Shown in pieces: positions 10,758 through 18,952 of a stretch of 64,000 nt of DNA. The stretch spans positions 185,494 through 249,493 of the forward strand of contig CANEXF010000002.1 in assembly GCA_947443645.1 (NCBI GenBank). Direction: 5' to 3'. The position numbers and the translations under genes are program-made. Position 1 is the first letter of the stretch. Every line of letters starts with the position of its first letter. The stretch comes from Comamonadaceae bacterium. GTDB taxonomy: Bacteria; Pseudomonadota; Gammaproteobacteria; Burkholderiales; Burkholderiaceae_C. Below the pieces are notes generated by a model. That model did no database searches. It worked only from the letters and a program-made list of their open reading frames with translations, and had not been told where the DNA came from.

Positions 10758-12884
10758 ATGTTTAAAAAAATACTGATAGCGAACCGCGGCGAAATCGCCT
10801 GCCGCGTGATCCTCACCGCCCGCAAGATGGGCATCAAGACCGTCGCGGTCTACTCTGATGCCGACAAGGACGCGCGCCATGTCGAGCTGGCTGACGAAGC
10901 CGTCAACATTGGCCCGGCGCCTAGCCGCGACAGTTATTTGCAAGCCGAAAAAATCATCGCCGCCTGCAAGCAGACCGGTGCGCAAGCCGTGCATCCGGGC
11001 TACGGTTTTCTGAGCGAGAACGCGGGTTTTGCCAAGCGTGTTGAAGAAGAAGGCATTGTTTTCATAGGCCCCAAGCACGCATCGATTGCGGCCATGGGCG
11101 ACAAGATTGAGTCGAAAAAGCTCGCGGGTGCAGCCGGTGTGAACTGCATTCCGGGCGTCAACGACGCGATTGAAAGCGCGGAGAAAGCAGTTGAGATTGC
11201 CAAAGGCATTGGTTACCCGGTGATGATCAAGGCCAGCGCTGGCGGCGGCGGCAAGGGTTTGCGCGTGGCCTTTAACGACAAGGAAGCCCTTGAGGGTTTC
11301 ACCAGCTGCCGCAACGAGGCCAGGAGCAGCTTTGGTGATGACCGCGTCTTCATCGAGAAGTTTGTCGAGGAACCGCGTCACATCGAAATCCAGCTGATGG
11401 GCGACAGCTTCGGCAATGTGATTTACCTCAACGAGCGCGAATGCTCTATCCAGCGCCGGCACCAGAAGGTGATTGAAGAAGCGCCGTCGCCTTTTATCAG
11501 CGAGGCCACGCGCCAAGCCATGGGTGAGCAGGCGGTGCTGCTGGCCAAGGCCGTGAACTACCAGAGCGCGGGTACGGTGGAGTTTGTCGTTGGCAAGGAC
11601 CAGAGCTTTTACTTTCTGGAAATGAACACCCGTCTGCAGGTCGAGCACCCGGTGACCGAATGCATCACTGGCCTGGACCTGGTCGAGCTGATGATCCGCG
11701 TGGCGGCCGGTGAAAAACTGCCGCTGGCGCAAAAAGACGTGCAGCGCAATGGCTGGGCCATGGAGTGCCGCATCAATGCCGAAGATCCGTTTCGCAACTT
11801 CCTGCCGAGCACGGGTCGCCTGGTGCGTTTTCAGCCGCCAAGGCAGACCATGTTCGCGGCTGGGGAGCCCTCACCCCGACCTTCTCCCGCGGTCGGGCGA
11901 GGGGGTCATCAGCCCCCTCTCCCCTCGGGAGAGGGCGGGAGTGAGGGTGGCTTTTATGGCGTGCGGGTTGATACCGGTGTGCAGGACGGCGGCGAGATCC
12001 CGATGTACTACGACTCCATGATCGCCAAGCTGATCGTGCACGGCAAGGACAGGCTGGACGCGATTGCCAAGATGCGCGAGGCGCTCAACGGTTTTGTGAT
12101 TCGCGGGATTTCCAGCAATATTCCGTTTCAGGCGGCCTTGCTCGCGCACCCAAAGTTTGTGGCGGGCGATTTCAATACCGGCTTCATTGCCGAGAACTAC
12201 GGCCAGGGCTTCAAGGCCGAAGATGTGCCGCATGACGACCCGGATTTTCTGGTGGCGCTTGCCGCCTATGTGAACCGGCGCATGCTGGGCCGCGCGGCCG
12301 GTATCAGTGGACAGTTGCCTGGCCACGGCCTGACGGTCGGCGAAGCCTTTGTCGTGCTTGGCCTGGGCGCCACGGGGCAAAACAGCTCGCAAGCGGCGCT
12401 GGTCACGCATTACCATGCAGAATCAGGCTCCAGCACAGTCAGGACGGGCGCTAACAGCTATGAAATATGTAGCGACTGGCATCTGGGCGGAGCCCGCATA
12501 CGCGGCACCGTCAACGGCCAGGCTTTCACTGCTCAGGTTGAACGCGGCGTGGGCAAAAACCCGCTGGCCATACGCATTGCGCACAACGGCACGCGGCTCG
12601 ATGCGCTGGTGTTGTCGCCGCGCGCGGCCGAGCTGCATGCGCTTATGCCTTACAAGGCGCCGCCCGACATGAGCCGCTATGTGCTGTCGCCCATGCCCGG
12701 CCTGCTGGTGGATGTTGCCGTGCAGGTGGGGCAGAAAGTCCAGGCCGGTGAACGCGTGGCCGTGATTGAGGCCATGAAAATGGAAAACGTGCTGTTTGCC
12801 ATCGCCGACGGCGTGGTCGGCAAGGTGCTGGCTACAAAAGGTGAATCGCTGACAGTGGACCAGCCGATTGTGGAGTTTGTGTGA
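10758..12884 (+). CDS. pccA: Propionyl-CoA carboxylase alpha subunit (biotin carboxylase + BCCP)
   Basis: A 708-residue subunit that carboxylates its own biotin with bicarbonate and ATP. A biotin carboxylase domain starts at residue 1 ([16 protein letters not shown]), with ATP-grasp elements [15 protein letters not shown] and [17 protein letters not shown] linker follows, and a C-terminal biotinyl domain with EAMKMEN, where Lys674 is the biotin site. ATG at 10758 follows a GGAGC ribosome-binding site; the frame extends nine codons upstream into repeat DNA. Residues about 370-401 are a low-complexity insert encoded by a dispersed repeat, between the usual FQPP-TMFAA and GVRVDTGV segments. A second short repeat encodes part of residues 563-573. 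Confidence 0.94.
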   Translation: MFKKILIANRGEIACRVILTARKMGIKTVAVYSDADKDARHVELADEAVNIGPAPSRDSYLQAEKIIAACKQTGAQAVHPGYGFLSENAGFAKRVEEEGIVFIGPKHASIAAMGDKIESKKLAGAAGVNCIPGVNDAIESAEKAVEIAKGIGYPVMIKASAGGGGKGLRVAFNDKEALEGFTSCRNEARSSFGDDRVFIEKFVEEPRHIEIQLMGDSFGNVIYLNERECSIQRRHQKVIEEAPSPFISEATRQAMGEQAVLLAKAVNYQSAGTVEFVVGKDQSFYFLEMNTRLQVEHPVTECITGLDLVELMIRVAAGEKLPLAQKDVQRNGWAMECRINAEDPFRNFLPSTGRLVRFQPPRQTMFAAGEPSPRPSPAVGRGGHQPPLPSGEGGSEGGFYGVRVDTGVQDGGEIPMYYDSMIAKLIVHGKDRLDAIAKMREALNGFVIRGISSNIPFQAALLAHPKFVAGDFNTGFIAENYGQGFKAEDVPHDDPDFLVALAAYVNRRMLGRAAGISGQLPGHGLTVGEAFVVLGLGATGQNSSQAALVTHYHAESGSSTVRTGANSYEICSDWHLGGARIRGTVNGQAFTAQVERGVGKNPLAIRIAHNGTRLDALVLSPRAAELHALMPYKAPPDMSRYVLSPMPGLLVDVAVQVGQKVQAGERVAVIEAMKMENVLFAIADGVVGKVLATKGESLTVDQPIVEFV
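11868..11955 (+). repeat. In-frame dispersed repeat inserted in pccA
   Basis: A CCCTCACCCCGACC ... CCCCTCTCCC ... GGGAGAGGGCGGGAGTGAGG palindromic repeat, a type widespread in proteobacteria between genes, lies inside the carboxylase reading frame. It adds roughly 30 residues rich in Gly, Pro and Ser without breaking the frame. The flanking protein sequence joins well if the insert is removed. Confidence 0.8.
12446..12474 (+). repeat. 28 bp dispersed element inside pccA
   Basis: GGGCGCTAACAGCTATGAAA then TATGTAGCG, sense orientation, encoding GANSYEICS in the linker between the carboxylase and biotinyl domains. Confidence 0.65.
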
Positions 12885-12887
12885 ATG

Positions 12888-12992
12888 TGGCCCCCACGGT
12901 CGCTCGCTTCGCGTAGCTTCCTGCCCCCCGAGGGGGCCGCTGCGCCTGCGGCCCGGCGAAGCCGGCTCCGCGGCCCCTGCTGGAGTAGCCAG
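12888..12992 (+). repeat. GC-rich dispersed repeat between pccA and the VOC gene
   Basis: ATGTGGCCCCCACGG, then CTGCCCCCCGAGGGGGCC, GCTGCGCCTGCGGCCCGGC, GAAGCCGGCTCCGCGGCCCC. This is the fullest copy of the family, with several nested inverted repeats. An open frame runs through it into the VOC gene but has no coding character. Confidence 0.75.
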
Positions 12993-13023
12993 GCTCCACC
13001 AATCGTTCATTGAGGAAAATAAA

Positions 13024-13506
13024 ATGACGCGTCCTTTCAAGGTTCTTGGTATTCAGCAGATCGCGATTGGCGCGGCCAGCAAAGAGCGGCTGCGTACTTT
13101 GTGGGTCGACATGCTGGGTCTGCAGGTCACGGGCAATTTTGTCAGCGAGCGCGAGAATGTGGACGAAGACATCTGCGTCATGGGCAGCGGCCCGTTCAAG
13201 GTTGAAGTCGACCTGATGCAGCCGCTGGACATAGACAAAAAGCCGGCCGTGCACAGTACGCCGCTCAACCATGTGGGCCTGTGGATTGACGACCTGCCAA
13301 AAGCCGTTGAGTGGCTGAGCGCGCACGGTGTTCGCTTTGCACCCGGCGGCATTCGCAAGGGTGCGGCGGGCTTTGACATCTGCTTCATGCATCCCAAGGC
13401 CAGCGAGGAGCTTCCGATCGCGGGCGAGGGCGTGCTGATTGAAATGGTGCAGGCGCCGCCCGAGGTGATCAAGGCCTTTGCCGCGATGGGCCAGTCAGGC
13501 CTTTGA
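13024..13506 (+). CDS. VOC (glyoxalase-fold) protein, possible methylmalonyl-CoA epimerase
   Basis: A 160-residue vicinal-oxygen-chelate protein with the paired beta-alpha-beta-beta-beta modules of the fold. The start MTRPFKVLG at 13024 follows a GAGGAAAAT ribosome site; the longer frame upstream is repeat DNA. Its place after mutase, MeaB, PccB and PccA suggests methylmalonyl-CoA epimerase, the one step the operon otherwise lacks. In known epimerases the metal ligands are His, Gln, His and Glu. Here a His (LNHVGLWI) and a Glu (VLIEMVQ) are present, but the first ligand position reads Gln (GIQQIAIG, residue 12). The function is therefore uncertain: an atypical epimerase or another glyoxalase-fold enzyme. 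Confidence 0.75.
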   Translation: MTRPFKVLGIQQIAIGAASKERLRTLWVDMLGLQVTGNFVSERENVDEDICVMGSGPFKVEVDLMQPLDIDKKPAVHSTPLNHVGLWIDDLPKAVEWLSAHGVRFAPGGIRKGAAGFDICFMHPKASEELPIAGEGVLIEMVQAPPEVIKAFAAMGQSGL

Positions 13507-13529
13507 GCGCCCTGGGCGCTGTCAGGCGT

Positions 13530-14201
13530 TCAGGGCTTGCTTTGGCGCGCGGCCCTTGCGCTGGCCAAAGCCGCCGCTATCACGGCGCGTTTTTTGTCGG
13601 CAACAGCAGATGCACTGGCCGGGCCTGCGGCCGGTGACGCCAAGCCTGCTGATCCGCTGATGGCGGGTGTTTCAGGTTTGCTGGGCGCACTGGACGTGCG
13701 CCGCAAGCTATGGATTTCATAGCGACTGAGCGCCATGTCGGCGTCGGCCTGCGACCAAGCCAGCCAGCCGGTGCGCTCGCCGCTGACGTTTTCCAGGCTG
13801 ATGCAATCGACCGGACACACGGGTATGCAGAGTTCGCAGCCGGTGCAACAGGCTTCCATCACCGTGTGCATCACCTTGTTGCCGCCCAAAATCGCGTCGG
13901 TCGGGCAGGCGTCCAGGCACAGCGTGCAACCTATGCACCAGTCTTCGTCAATCACGGCGACCGCGCGCGGACCTTCGCTGCCGTGAATCGGGTTGAGCGC
14001 CAGCACCGGCTTGCCGGTGATCTCGGCCAGACGCTGAACTCCCAGCGCGCCGCCGGGTGGGCACTGGTTGATCTCGGCCGCGCCTGTAGCCATGGCCTGC
14101 GCGTAAGCGGCGCAGTCAGGAAAGCCGCAACGCGTGCACTGGGTTTGCGGCAGCGCGGCGTGCAGGCGTTGTAAGAGGGCGTTATGGGCGGCTGAGTTCA
14201 C
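13530..14201 (-). CDS. rsxB: RnfB/RsxB-like ferredoxin, soluble form
   Basis: A 223-residue iron-sulfur protein. An N-terminal Fe-S domain has the pattern CTRCGFPDCAAYAQAM ... NQCPPGG, and two [4Fe-4S] ferredoxin motifs follow (CIGCTLCLDACPTDAI and CTGCELCIPVCPVDCI). This matches the soluble part of RnfB/RsxB, but the N-terminal membrane helix of RnfB is missing and no other rnf genes adjoin it. The C-terminal ~60 residues are Ala/Ser/Pro-rich and look unstructured. A dispersed 28 bp element (13704-13732) encodes LSRYEIHS at the domain end. Such stand-alone RsxB-like proteins are common in Burkholderiales; the partner is unknown. Confidence 0.85.
   Translation of the reverse strand: MNSAAHNALLQRLHAALPQTQCTRCGFPDCAAYAQAMATGAAEINQCPPGGALGVQRLAEITGKPVLALNPIHGSEGPRAVAVIDEDWCIGCTLCLDACPTDAILGGNKVMHTVMEACCTGCELCIPVCPVDCISLENVSGERTGWLAWSQADADMALSRYEIHSLRRTSSAPSKPETPAISGSAGLASPAAGPASASAVADKKRAVIAAALASARAARQSKP
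13704..13732 (-). repeat. 28 bp dispersed element inside rsxB
   Basis: On the coding strand it reads GGCGCTCAGTCGCTATGAAA then TCCATAGC. Sense orientation, encoding ALSRYEIHS. Confidence 0.5.
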
Positions 14202-14260
14202 CGGCCTATTGTCCCGCGAACTGCTGGCGCACCGGTGCGCTCAGCGCCTGCCGCAGCGGT

Positions 14261-15844
14261 TTATTTGCCGCCGGAGGTTTTTTTCGCAGCTGGCTTGGCA
14301 GCTGCCTTGCTCGCTCGCCCGGCGGGGGCCGCTGGCTTGCTCAATGACTTGATGGCGCTGTCCGTGACCCACTGCGTCAGCGGTTTGGCGCCAGCCTTCA
14401 CCGTCGGCTTGGCGGTCGGTTTGACGGTTGCTGGCGTGGCTGGCTTGGCGGCTTTGGCGACCACCTTCGCTGCCGGTTTGGCAATCGGCTGCACTTTTGG
14501 CGTTGCCGCGACAGCCGTTGCCAGTTTTTCAACTGCTACCTTTTTGCTAGCTGCTTGCGCCCGTGGCTCTTGCTTTACAGGCTTGCTGGCTTCAAGAATA
14601 AAGGTCTTGACCGCGGGGTAGACGAGGTCACGCCAGCGGCGGCCGCTGAAGATGCCGTAGTGGCCTGCGCCCTTGGCCTCAAAGTGTTGTTTGCGGCTGG
14701 CGGGAACGCCGCTGCACATCTCCAGTGCGGCGCGGGTCTGGCCTGAGCCTGAAATGTCGTCCAGCTCGCCCTCGACGGTCATCACTGCCGTGGCGGTGAT
14801 GTCGCCGGGCGTGACACGTTCGGCCTTGCCCGTCACGGACAGCACGTCCCAGGTGCCGTTGACCAGCTTGAACTCCTGAAACACGGTCTTGATGGTTTCC
14901 AGGTAGTAATCCGCGTCCATGTCCAGCACCGCGTTGTACTCGTCGTAGAACTTGCGGTGGGCTTCGGCGCTGGCGTCGTCGCCCTTGATCAGGTCCTTGA
15001 AGTAGTCAAAGTGGCTGGTGGCGTGGCGGTCTGGGTTCATGGCCACAAAACCGCTGTGCTGCAAAAAGCCCGGATAGACCCGGCGTCCGGCGCCGGCAAA
15101 ACTGCTGGGCACGCGGTAAATCACATTGTTCTCAAACCACTCATAGGGCTTGGTGGTTGCCAGATTGTTGACCGACGTGGGCGACAGGCGGGCGTCAATC
15201 GGGCCGCCCATCATGGTCATGGACAGCGGCGTGGTTTCGCCGCGCGACGCCATCAGGGAAATTGCCGCAAACACCGGCACGGTGGGCTGACACACGCTGA
15301 TCACGTGGCAGTTGCCGTATTTGCCCTGCAGGTGGCGAATGAATTCCTGAATGTAGTTGACGTAATCGTCGAGGTGAAAGCTGCCATCGGTCAGGGGAAC
15401 GGTGCGCGCGTTCTTCCAGTCCGTGATGTAGACCTTGTGGTCTTTGAGCATGGTCTTGACGGTGTCGCGCAGCAAGGTCGCGTAATGCCCTGACAGTGGC
15501 GCGACGATCAGCACCGCAGGCTGGCCCTTGAGCCGGGTCAGTGTGGCCGGATCGTCGGTGAAGCGCTTGAAGCGGCGCAATTCGCAAAATGGCTTGTCAA
15601 CTTCAATGCGTTCGTGGATCGCTATGCCGGTGCCGTCTATATCAATGGTCTGGATGTCGAAAGCTGGCTTTTCATAGTCCTTGCCAAGCCGGTAAAGCAG
15701 GCTGTAGCCGGCGGCCACACGCTGGGCAAACGGGCTTTTTCCTATCGGCGATTGGGGGTTGCCGTAGAGCTTTGCGGCGGCCTGCGCAAAGTCCACAAAC
15801 GGTTCCATCAGCGTGCGCTGGTTTTCATAGACTTCGTAAAGCAT
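14261..15844 (-). CDS. phaZ: Intracellular polyhydroxyalkanoate depolymerase with Lys/Ala/Pro-rich tail
   Basis: Mobilises stored polyhydroxybutyrate granules in the cytoplasm. The first ~415 residues match PhaZa1-type depolymerases (MLYEVYENQRTLMEPF start). The nucleophile is Cys, in HVISVCQPTVP, as in the Cupriavidus enzyme; GAGHYGIFSGRRWRD holds the catalytic His. The protein is 527 residues against about 420 for the family. The extra ~110 residues are repeats of K, A, P, T and V (for example KPAAKVVAKAAKPATPATVK), like histone H1 or the PhaF phasin tail. A 28 bp dispersed repeat encodes RAQAASKKVAV within the tail. A palindrome resembling a PhaR site lies 45-55 bp upstream of the start. 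Confidence 0.92.
   Translation of the reverse strand: MLYEVYENQRTLMEPFVDFAQAAAKLYGNPQSPIGKSPFAQRVAAGYSLLYRLGKDYEKPAFDIQTIDIDGTGIAIHERIEVDKPFCELRRFKRFTDDPATLTRLKGQPAVLIVAPLSGHYATLLRDTVKTMLKDHKVYITDWKNARTVPLTDGSFHLDDYVNYIQEFIRHLQGKYGNCHVISVCQPTVPVFAAISLMASRGETTPLSMTMMGGPIDARLSPTSVNNLATTKPYEWFENNVIYRVPSSFAGAGRRVYPGFLQHSGFVAMNPDRHATSHFDYFKDLIKGDDASAEAHRKFYDEYNAVLDMDADYYLETIKTVFQEFKLVNGTWDVLSVTGKAERVTPGDITATAVMTVEGELDDISGSGQTRAALEMCSGVPASRKQHFEAKGAGHYGIFSGRRWRDLVYPAVKTFILEASKPVKQEPRAQAASKKVAVEKLATAVAATPKVQPIAKPAAKVVAKAAKPATPATVKPTAKPTVKAGAKPLTQWVTDSAIKSLSKPAAPAGRASKAAAKPAAKKTSGGK
14527..14566 (-). repeat. 28 bp dispersed element inside the phaZ tail
   Basis: On the coding strand it reads CGGGCGCAAGCAGCTAGCAA then AAAGGTAGCAG. 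Sense orientation, in frame with the tail. Confidence 0.6.
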
Positions 15845-15883
15845 GGGACGAACCTCGGTAGGACGAAAAGGTGGCAGATTTCA

Positions 15884-15904
15884 ATATGTTGCAGTGCAAT
15901 ATAA
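15884..15904. promoter_or_regulatory. Palindrome upstream of phaZ, candidate PhaR operator
   Basis: The perfect 11 bp palindrome TTGCAGTGCAA (15889-15899) is flanked by ATATG and TATA. TGC-rich palindromes of this kind are bound by PhaR, the polyhydroxyalkanoate-responsive repressor of betaproteobacteria. Position, just upstream of a PHB depolymerase, supports the idea; phaR itself is not in the window. Confidence 0.45.
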
Positions 15905-16005
15905 CAGGCGGGGGCAAGTCCGGTTTGAGGATAAACACCAATTAAATTCTTGACTCGAAGCGATTTACCAGCATTGCTGATTAAAGTGCTGCTCAGGAGA
16001 AACAT

Positions 16006-16860
16006 ATGTCCGCCACCCTAGACCCCGTCTCGCTCGACAAAATTGCCAGTCTCAAGAAGTCCGAAAGAATGCCCGTGCTGTTTTTGGGCCATGGCAGCCC
16101 CATGAACGCCATTGGCGACAACGAATACCTGCGCAGCTGGCAGGCGCTGGGCGCAGAGTTCGGCACAAAAAGGGCGCGACCACAGCTGATTTTGTGCATT
16201 TCTGCCCATTGGCTGACCGAAGGCTGGTGGCTCACGGCCATGAGCCAGCCCAAGACGATTCATGACTTTGGTGGTTTTCCGCAGGAGCTGTTTGACCAGC
16301 AATACCCGGCGCCTGGCGACACCGCTGCGGCCCAGGCCATCAGCCAGCTGGTGCGCCAGCGTGGCTCTGTACCGCTGGGGCTGGACATGACGCAGTGGGG
16401 TCTGGACCACGGCGCCTGGGCCGTTCTCAAACCGATGTTTCCCGAGGCGGACATCCCGGTGATTCAGCTCAGCATGGACTATTCAAGAGCGCCCGAAGAC
16501 CATTACGCCCTGGCGCAGCAGCTCAAAGGCCTGCGTGACCGGGGCGTGCTGATTGTGGGCAGCGGCAATATCGTTCATAACCTGCGCCACATGCAGCGCG
16601 GCGCGCCTGCCAACCAGGCTTATGACTGGGCGCTCGAGTTTGACCAGACCATAGGCGGCTATCTGCAGCAGGGCAATCTGGCGGCCTTGCAGAATTTTCA
16701 GAAACTCGGGCAGGTGGCCAAGATGGCGCAACCGACCCATGAGCATTACTTGCCGCTGCTCTATGCGGCCGGCGCGGTACAAGCCGGGGAGCCGATGCGG
16801 TTTTTCAACACCAACTTTCAGGGCGGCTCCATCTCCATGCGCTCTGTCGTCTGGAGTTAG
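16006..16860 (+). CDS. DODA-type (YgiD-like) extradiol ring-cleavage dioxygenase family protein
   Basis: A 284-residue member of the class III extradiol dioxygenase fold (LigB superfamily), YgiD subgroup. Conserved elements are FLGHGSPMNAI (first metal His), LCISAHWLTEGWW (second His), TIHDFGGFP, LDHGAWAVLKPMFP and GSGNIVHNLRHM. Metal-binding histidines are at the usual places. The ATG at 16006 follows an AGGAGAAAC site; a shorter start at MPVLFLGHG (residue 22) is possible. YgiD of E. coli opens the ring of L-DOPA; the natural substrate here is not known. The gene stands alone, divergent from phaZ. Confidence 0.88.
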   Translation: MSATLDPVSLDKIASLKKSERMPVLFLGHGSPMNAIGDNEYLRSWQALGAEFGTKRARPQLILCISAHWLTEGWWLTAMSQPKTIHDFGGFPQELFDQQYPAPGDTAAAQAISQLVRQRGSVPLGLDMTQWGLDHGAWAVLKPMFPEADIPVIQLSMDYSRAPEDHYALAQQLKGLRDRGVLIVGSGNIVHNLRHMQRGAPANQAYDWALEFDQTIGGYLQQGNLAALQNFQKLGQVAKMAQPTHEHYLPLLYAAGAVQAGEPMRFFNTNFQGGSISMRSVVWS

Positions 16861-16886
16861 CGCCTTGCAGCGTCCCTTCAAGGGCG

Positions 16887-17624
16887 TCAAGCCAGCGCGT
16901 GCAGCACCAGGCTGCTGCCGGTCAGCAGCAGCACGGCGTACAGAACACGCATGAAGCGCTTTCTGTCCAGCTTCAGCGTGATCTGGTGCCCTATGTAAAG
17001 ACCCAGCGCCACGGCGGGCAGCAAAGCCAGCACCAGCCACAGCAGTTGGGCGTCAAGATAACGCCCGGCGACGGCGAACAGGCCAACGCGTATGCAGGAG
17101 CTGACCATCAAAATCGCGGTTTGTGTGGCGCGTATCTGCTTGGGGTCGTCAATACGGCGCAGCAGGTAGAGCGAATATACCCAGCCTCCGGCACCGAAAA
17201 GTGCGCTCAGAACGCCGCCCGCGCTGCCATACCACCAGGCCCAGCCCGCAGCCAAGGGCGGCTTGGCTTGTTGTGGCCGCAGGCCGTTGAGCGCATAAAG
17301 CACGACAAAAACGCCCAGCATCAGCATCAGTGCTTTGACCGGCACCGCGAACAGTATCCAAGCGCCCAGGGCGCTGCCAACAAACATAGGCGGCACCAGA
17401 CGCATCACTTCGCGCCGCACGATATCCGCGCCCAGCCTGGTGCCATTGGTCCAGGCGGCAATGAAGTCCGTCAGCGCCAGTGCCGGCACCACGACCGTGA
17501 CCGGCAGCACATGGGCCAGCAGGGGTGCTGACACCAGCGTGGTGCCAAACCCCACCAGGCCGAAAATCACATAAGCGATGACCAGCGTGGGTTCGGCCAC
17601 CAGCAAGACGAGCAGGTCGGGCAT
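16887..17624 (-). CDS. TSUP-family (TauE/SafE) membrane permease
   Basis: A 245-residue inner-membrane protein with about seven to eight hydrophobic helices and the two-repeat layout of the family (GFGTTLVSAPLLAHVLP in the first half, GAGGWVYSLYLLRR in the second). TSUP proteins export or import sulfite, sulfoacetate or other organosulfur anions; the substrate is not indicated. It is convergent with the YgiD-like gene and co-directional with the upstream aminotransferase gene, whose stop lies 48 bp before the start. Confidence 0.85.
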   Translation of the reverse strand: MPDLLVLLVAEPTLVIAYVIFGLVGFGTTLVSAPLLAHVLPVTVVVPALALTDFIAAWTNGTRLGADIVRREVMRLVPPMFVGSALGAWILFAVPVKALMLMLGVFVVLYALNGLRPQQAKPPLAAGWAWWYGSAGGVLSALFGAGGWVYSLYLLRRIDDPKQIRATQTAILMVSSCIRVGLFAVAGRYLDAQLLWLVLALLPAVALGLYIGHQITLKLDRKRFMRVLYAVLLLTGSSLVLHALA

Positions 17625-17672
17625 CAGGCGCCCGTCATGGCTTGATGCCGCTACCGAGACCGCAGCCGGAGA

Positions 17673-18869
17673 TCAGATGACCTTGACGATCGCTGCGCAA
17701 ACGTAGTCGATGTTCTGGCTGTTGAGCGCGGCCACGCACATGCGACCGGTGTCGGTGCCATAGACACCAAATTCGCTGCGCAAGCGCACCATCTGGTCTT
17801 TTGTCAGGCCCGAATAGCTGAACATGCCGATCTGCGCCGTGATGAAGCTCATGTCCTGCTTGACGCCGGCGGCTTTCAGGCCATCGACGAGCTTTTGGCG
17901 CATGGCCTTGATGCGCACGCGCATCTCGGTCAGCTCCTGCTCCCACTGGGCGCGCAGGGCAGGGGTGTTGAGCACATTGGCGACCACGGTGGCGCCATGA
18001 ATTTGCGGGTTGCTGTAGTTGGTGCGAATCACCAGCTTGAGCTGCGACAGCACGCGGTCGGCTTCTTCCTTGCTTTCGCACAGCACAGACAATGCACCGA
18101 CGCGCTCGCCGTACAGGCTAAAGCTCTTGGAAAAAGAGGTCGAGACAAAAAAGCTCAAACCGGCAGCGACCAGCTTGCCGACAACAGCGCCGTCTTCGGT
18201 GATGCCATGACCAAAGCCCTGGTAGGCCATGTCGAGAAAAGGCGTGAGTTTGCGTGCCTTGACGGCTGCAATCACCTGGTCCCACTGCGCGGCAGTGATG
18301 TCGTAGCCGGTCGGGTTGTGGCAGCAGGCGTGCAGCACGACGATGGTGCCTGGCTCGGCCGCCTGCAGTGCTGCCAGCATGCCTTCGAAGTTGACGCCGC
18401 GCTTGGCCGCATCGTAGTAGGGGTAGCTTTCAACCACAAAGCCGGCTTGCATGAACAGCGCGCGGTGGTTTTCCCAGCTTGGATCGGAAATCAGCACCTT
18501 GGCATTGGGCAACAGTTTCTTCAGGAAGTCGGCGCCAATTTTCAGGCCGCCGGTGCCGCCTATGCCCTGTGCGGTGGCAATGCGGCCACTCTTGACCGGC
18601 TCACTGTCGGCGCCAAAAACCAGCGCCTTGACGGCAGCGTCATAAGCGGCAAGGCCATCAATGGGCAGGTAGCCGCGCGCCTTGGGCGCATCCATCATCT
18701 GCTTTTCAGCGGCCTGCACGCATTTGAGCAGGGGCAGTTTGCCGTTGTCGTCGTAGTAAACGCCCACGCCCAGATTGACCTTGTTGGGGTTGCTGTCGGC
18801 GTTGAATTGCTCGTTCAGACCCAGGATGGGGTCGCGTGGGGCCATTTCGACTGCGGTAAACAAAGACAT
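17673..18869 (-). CDS. Aromatic/aspartate aminotransferase (class I)
   Basis: A 398-residue fold-type I PLP enzyme of the AspC/TyrB group that transfers amino groups between glutamate and aspartate or aromatic amino acids. Visible features are [17 protein letters not shown] at the N-terminus, the [11 protein letters not shown] active-site loop, the PLP lysine in [15 protein letters not shown], and the substrate arginine region near the C-terminus. TyrB versus AspC specificity cannot be settled by eye, though Burkholderiales proteins of this type are usually annotated as aromatic aminotransferase. It is divergent from uvrB. Confidence 0.93.
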   Translation of the reverse strand: MSLFTAVEMAPRDPILGLNEQFNADSNPNKVNLGVGVYYDDNGKLPLLKCVQAAEKQMMDAPKARGYLPIDGLAAYDAAVKALVFGADSEPVKSGRIATAQGIGGTGGLKIGADFLKKLLPNAKVLISDPSWENHRALFMQAGFVVESYPYYDAAKRGVNFEGMLAALQAAEPGTIVVLHACCHNPTGYDITAAQWDQVIAAVKARKLTPFLDMAYQGFGHGITEDGAVVGKLVAAGLSFFVSTSFSKSFSLYGERVGALSVLCESKEEADRVLSQLKLVIRTNYSNPQIHGATVVANVLNTPALRAQWEQELTEMRVRIKAMRQKLVDGLKAAGVKQDMSFITAQIGMFSYSGLTKDQMVRLRSEFGVYGTDTGRMCVAALNSQNIDYVCAAIVKVI

Positions 18870-18952
18870 GGATATCCTTAAAAAGTAAAAAAGTCGTATG
18901 CTGCTCGGTTGCTCACAATTTTAGCGGTCCCCAACTGGGGTTTAAAGGATTT

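Noticed and set aside
12868..13023. Frame-extended N-terminus of the VOC protein
   Set aside because: The added 52 residues are encoded by the GC-rich repeat; the ATG at 13024 has a ribosome site and begins the fold.
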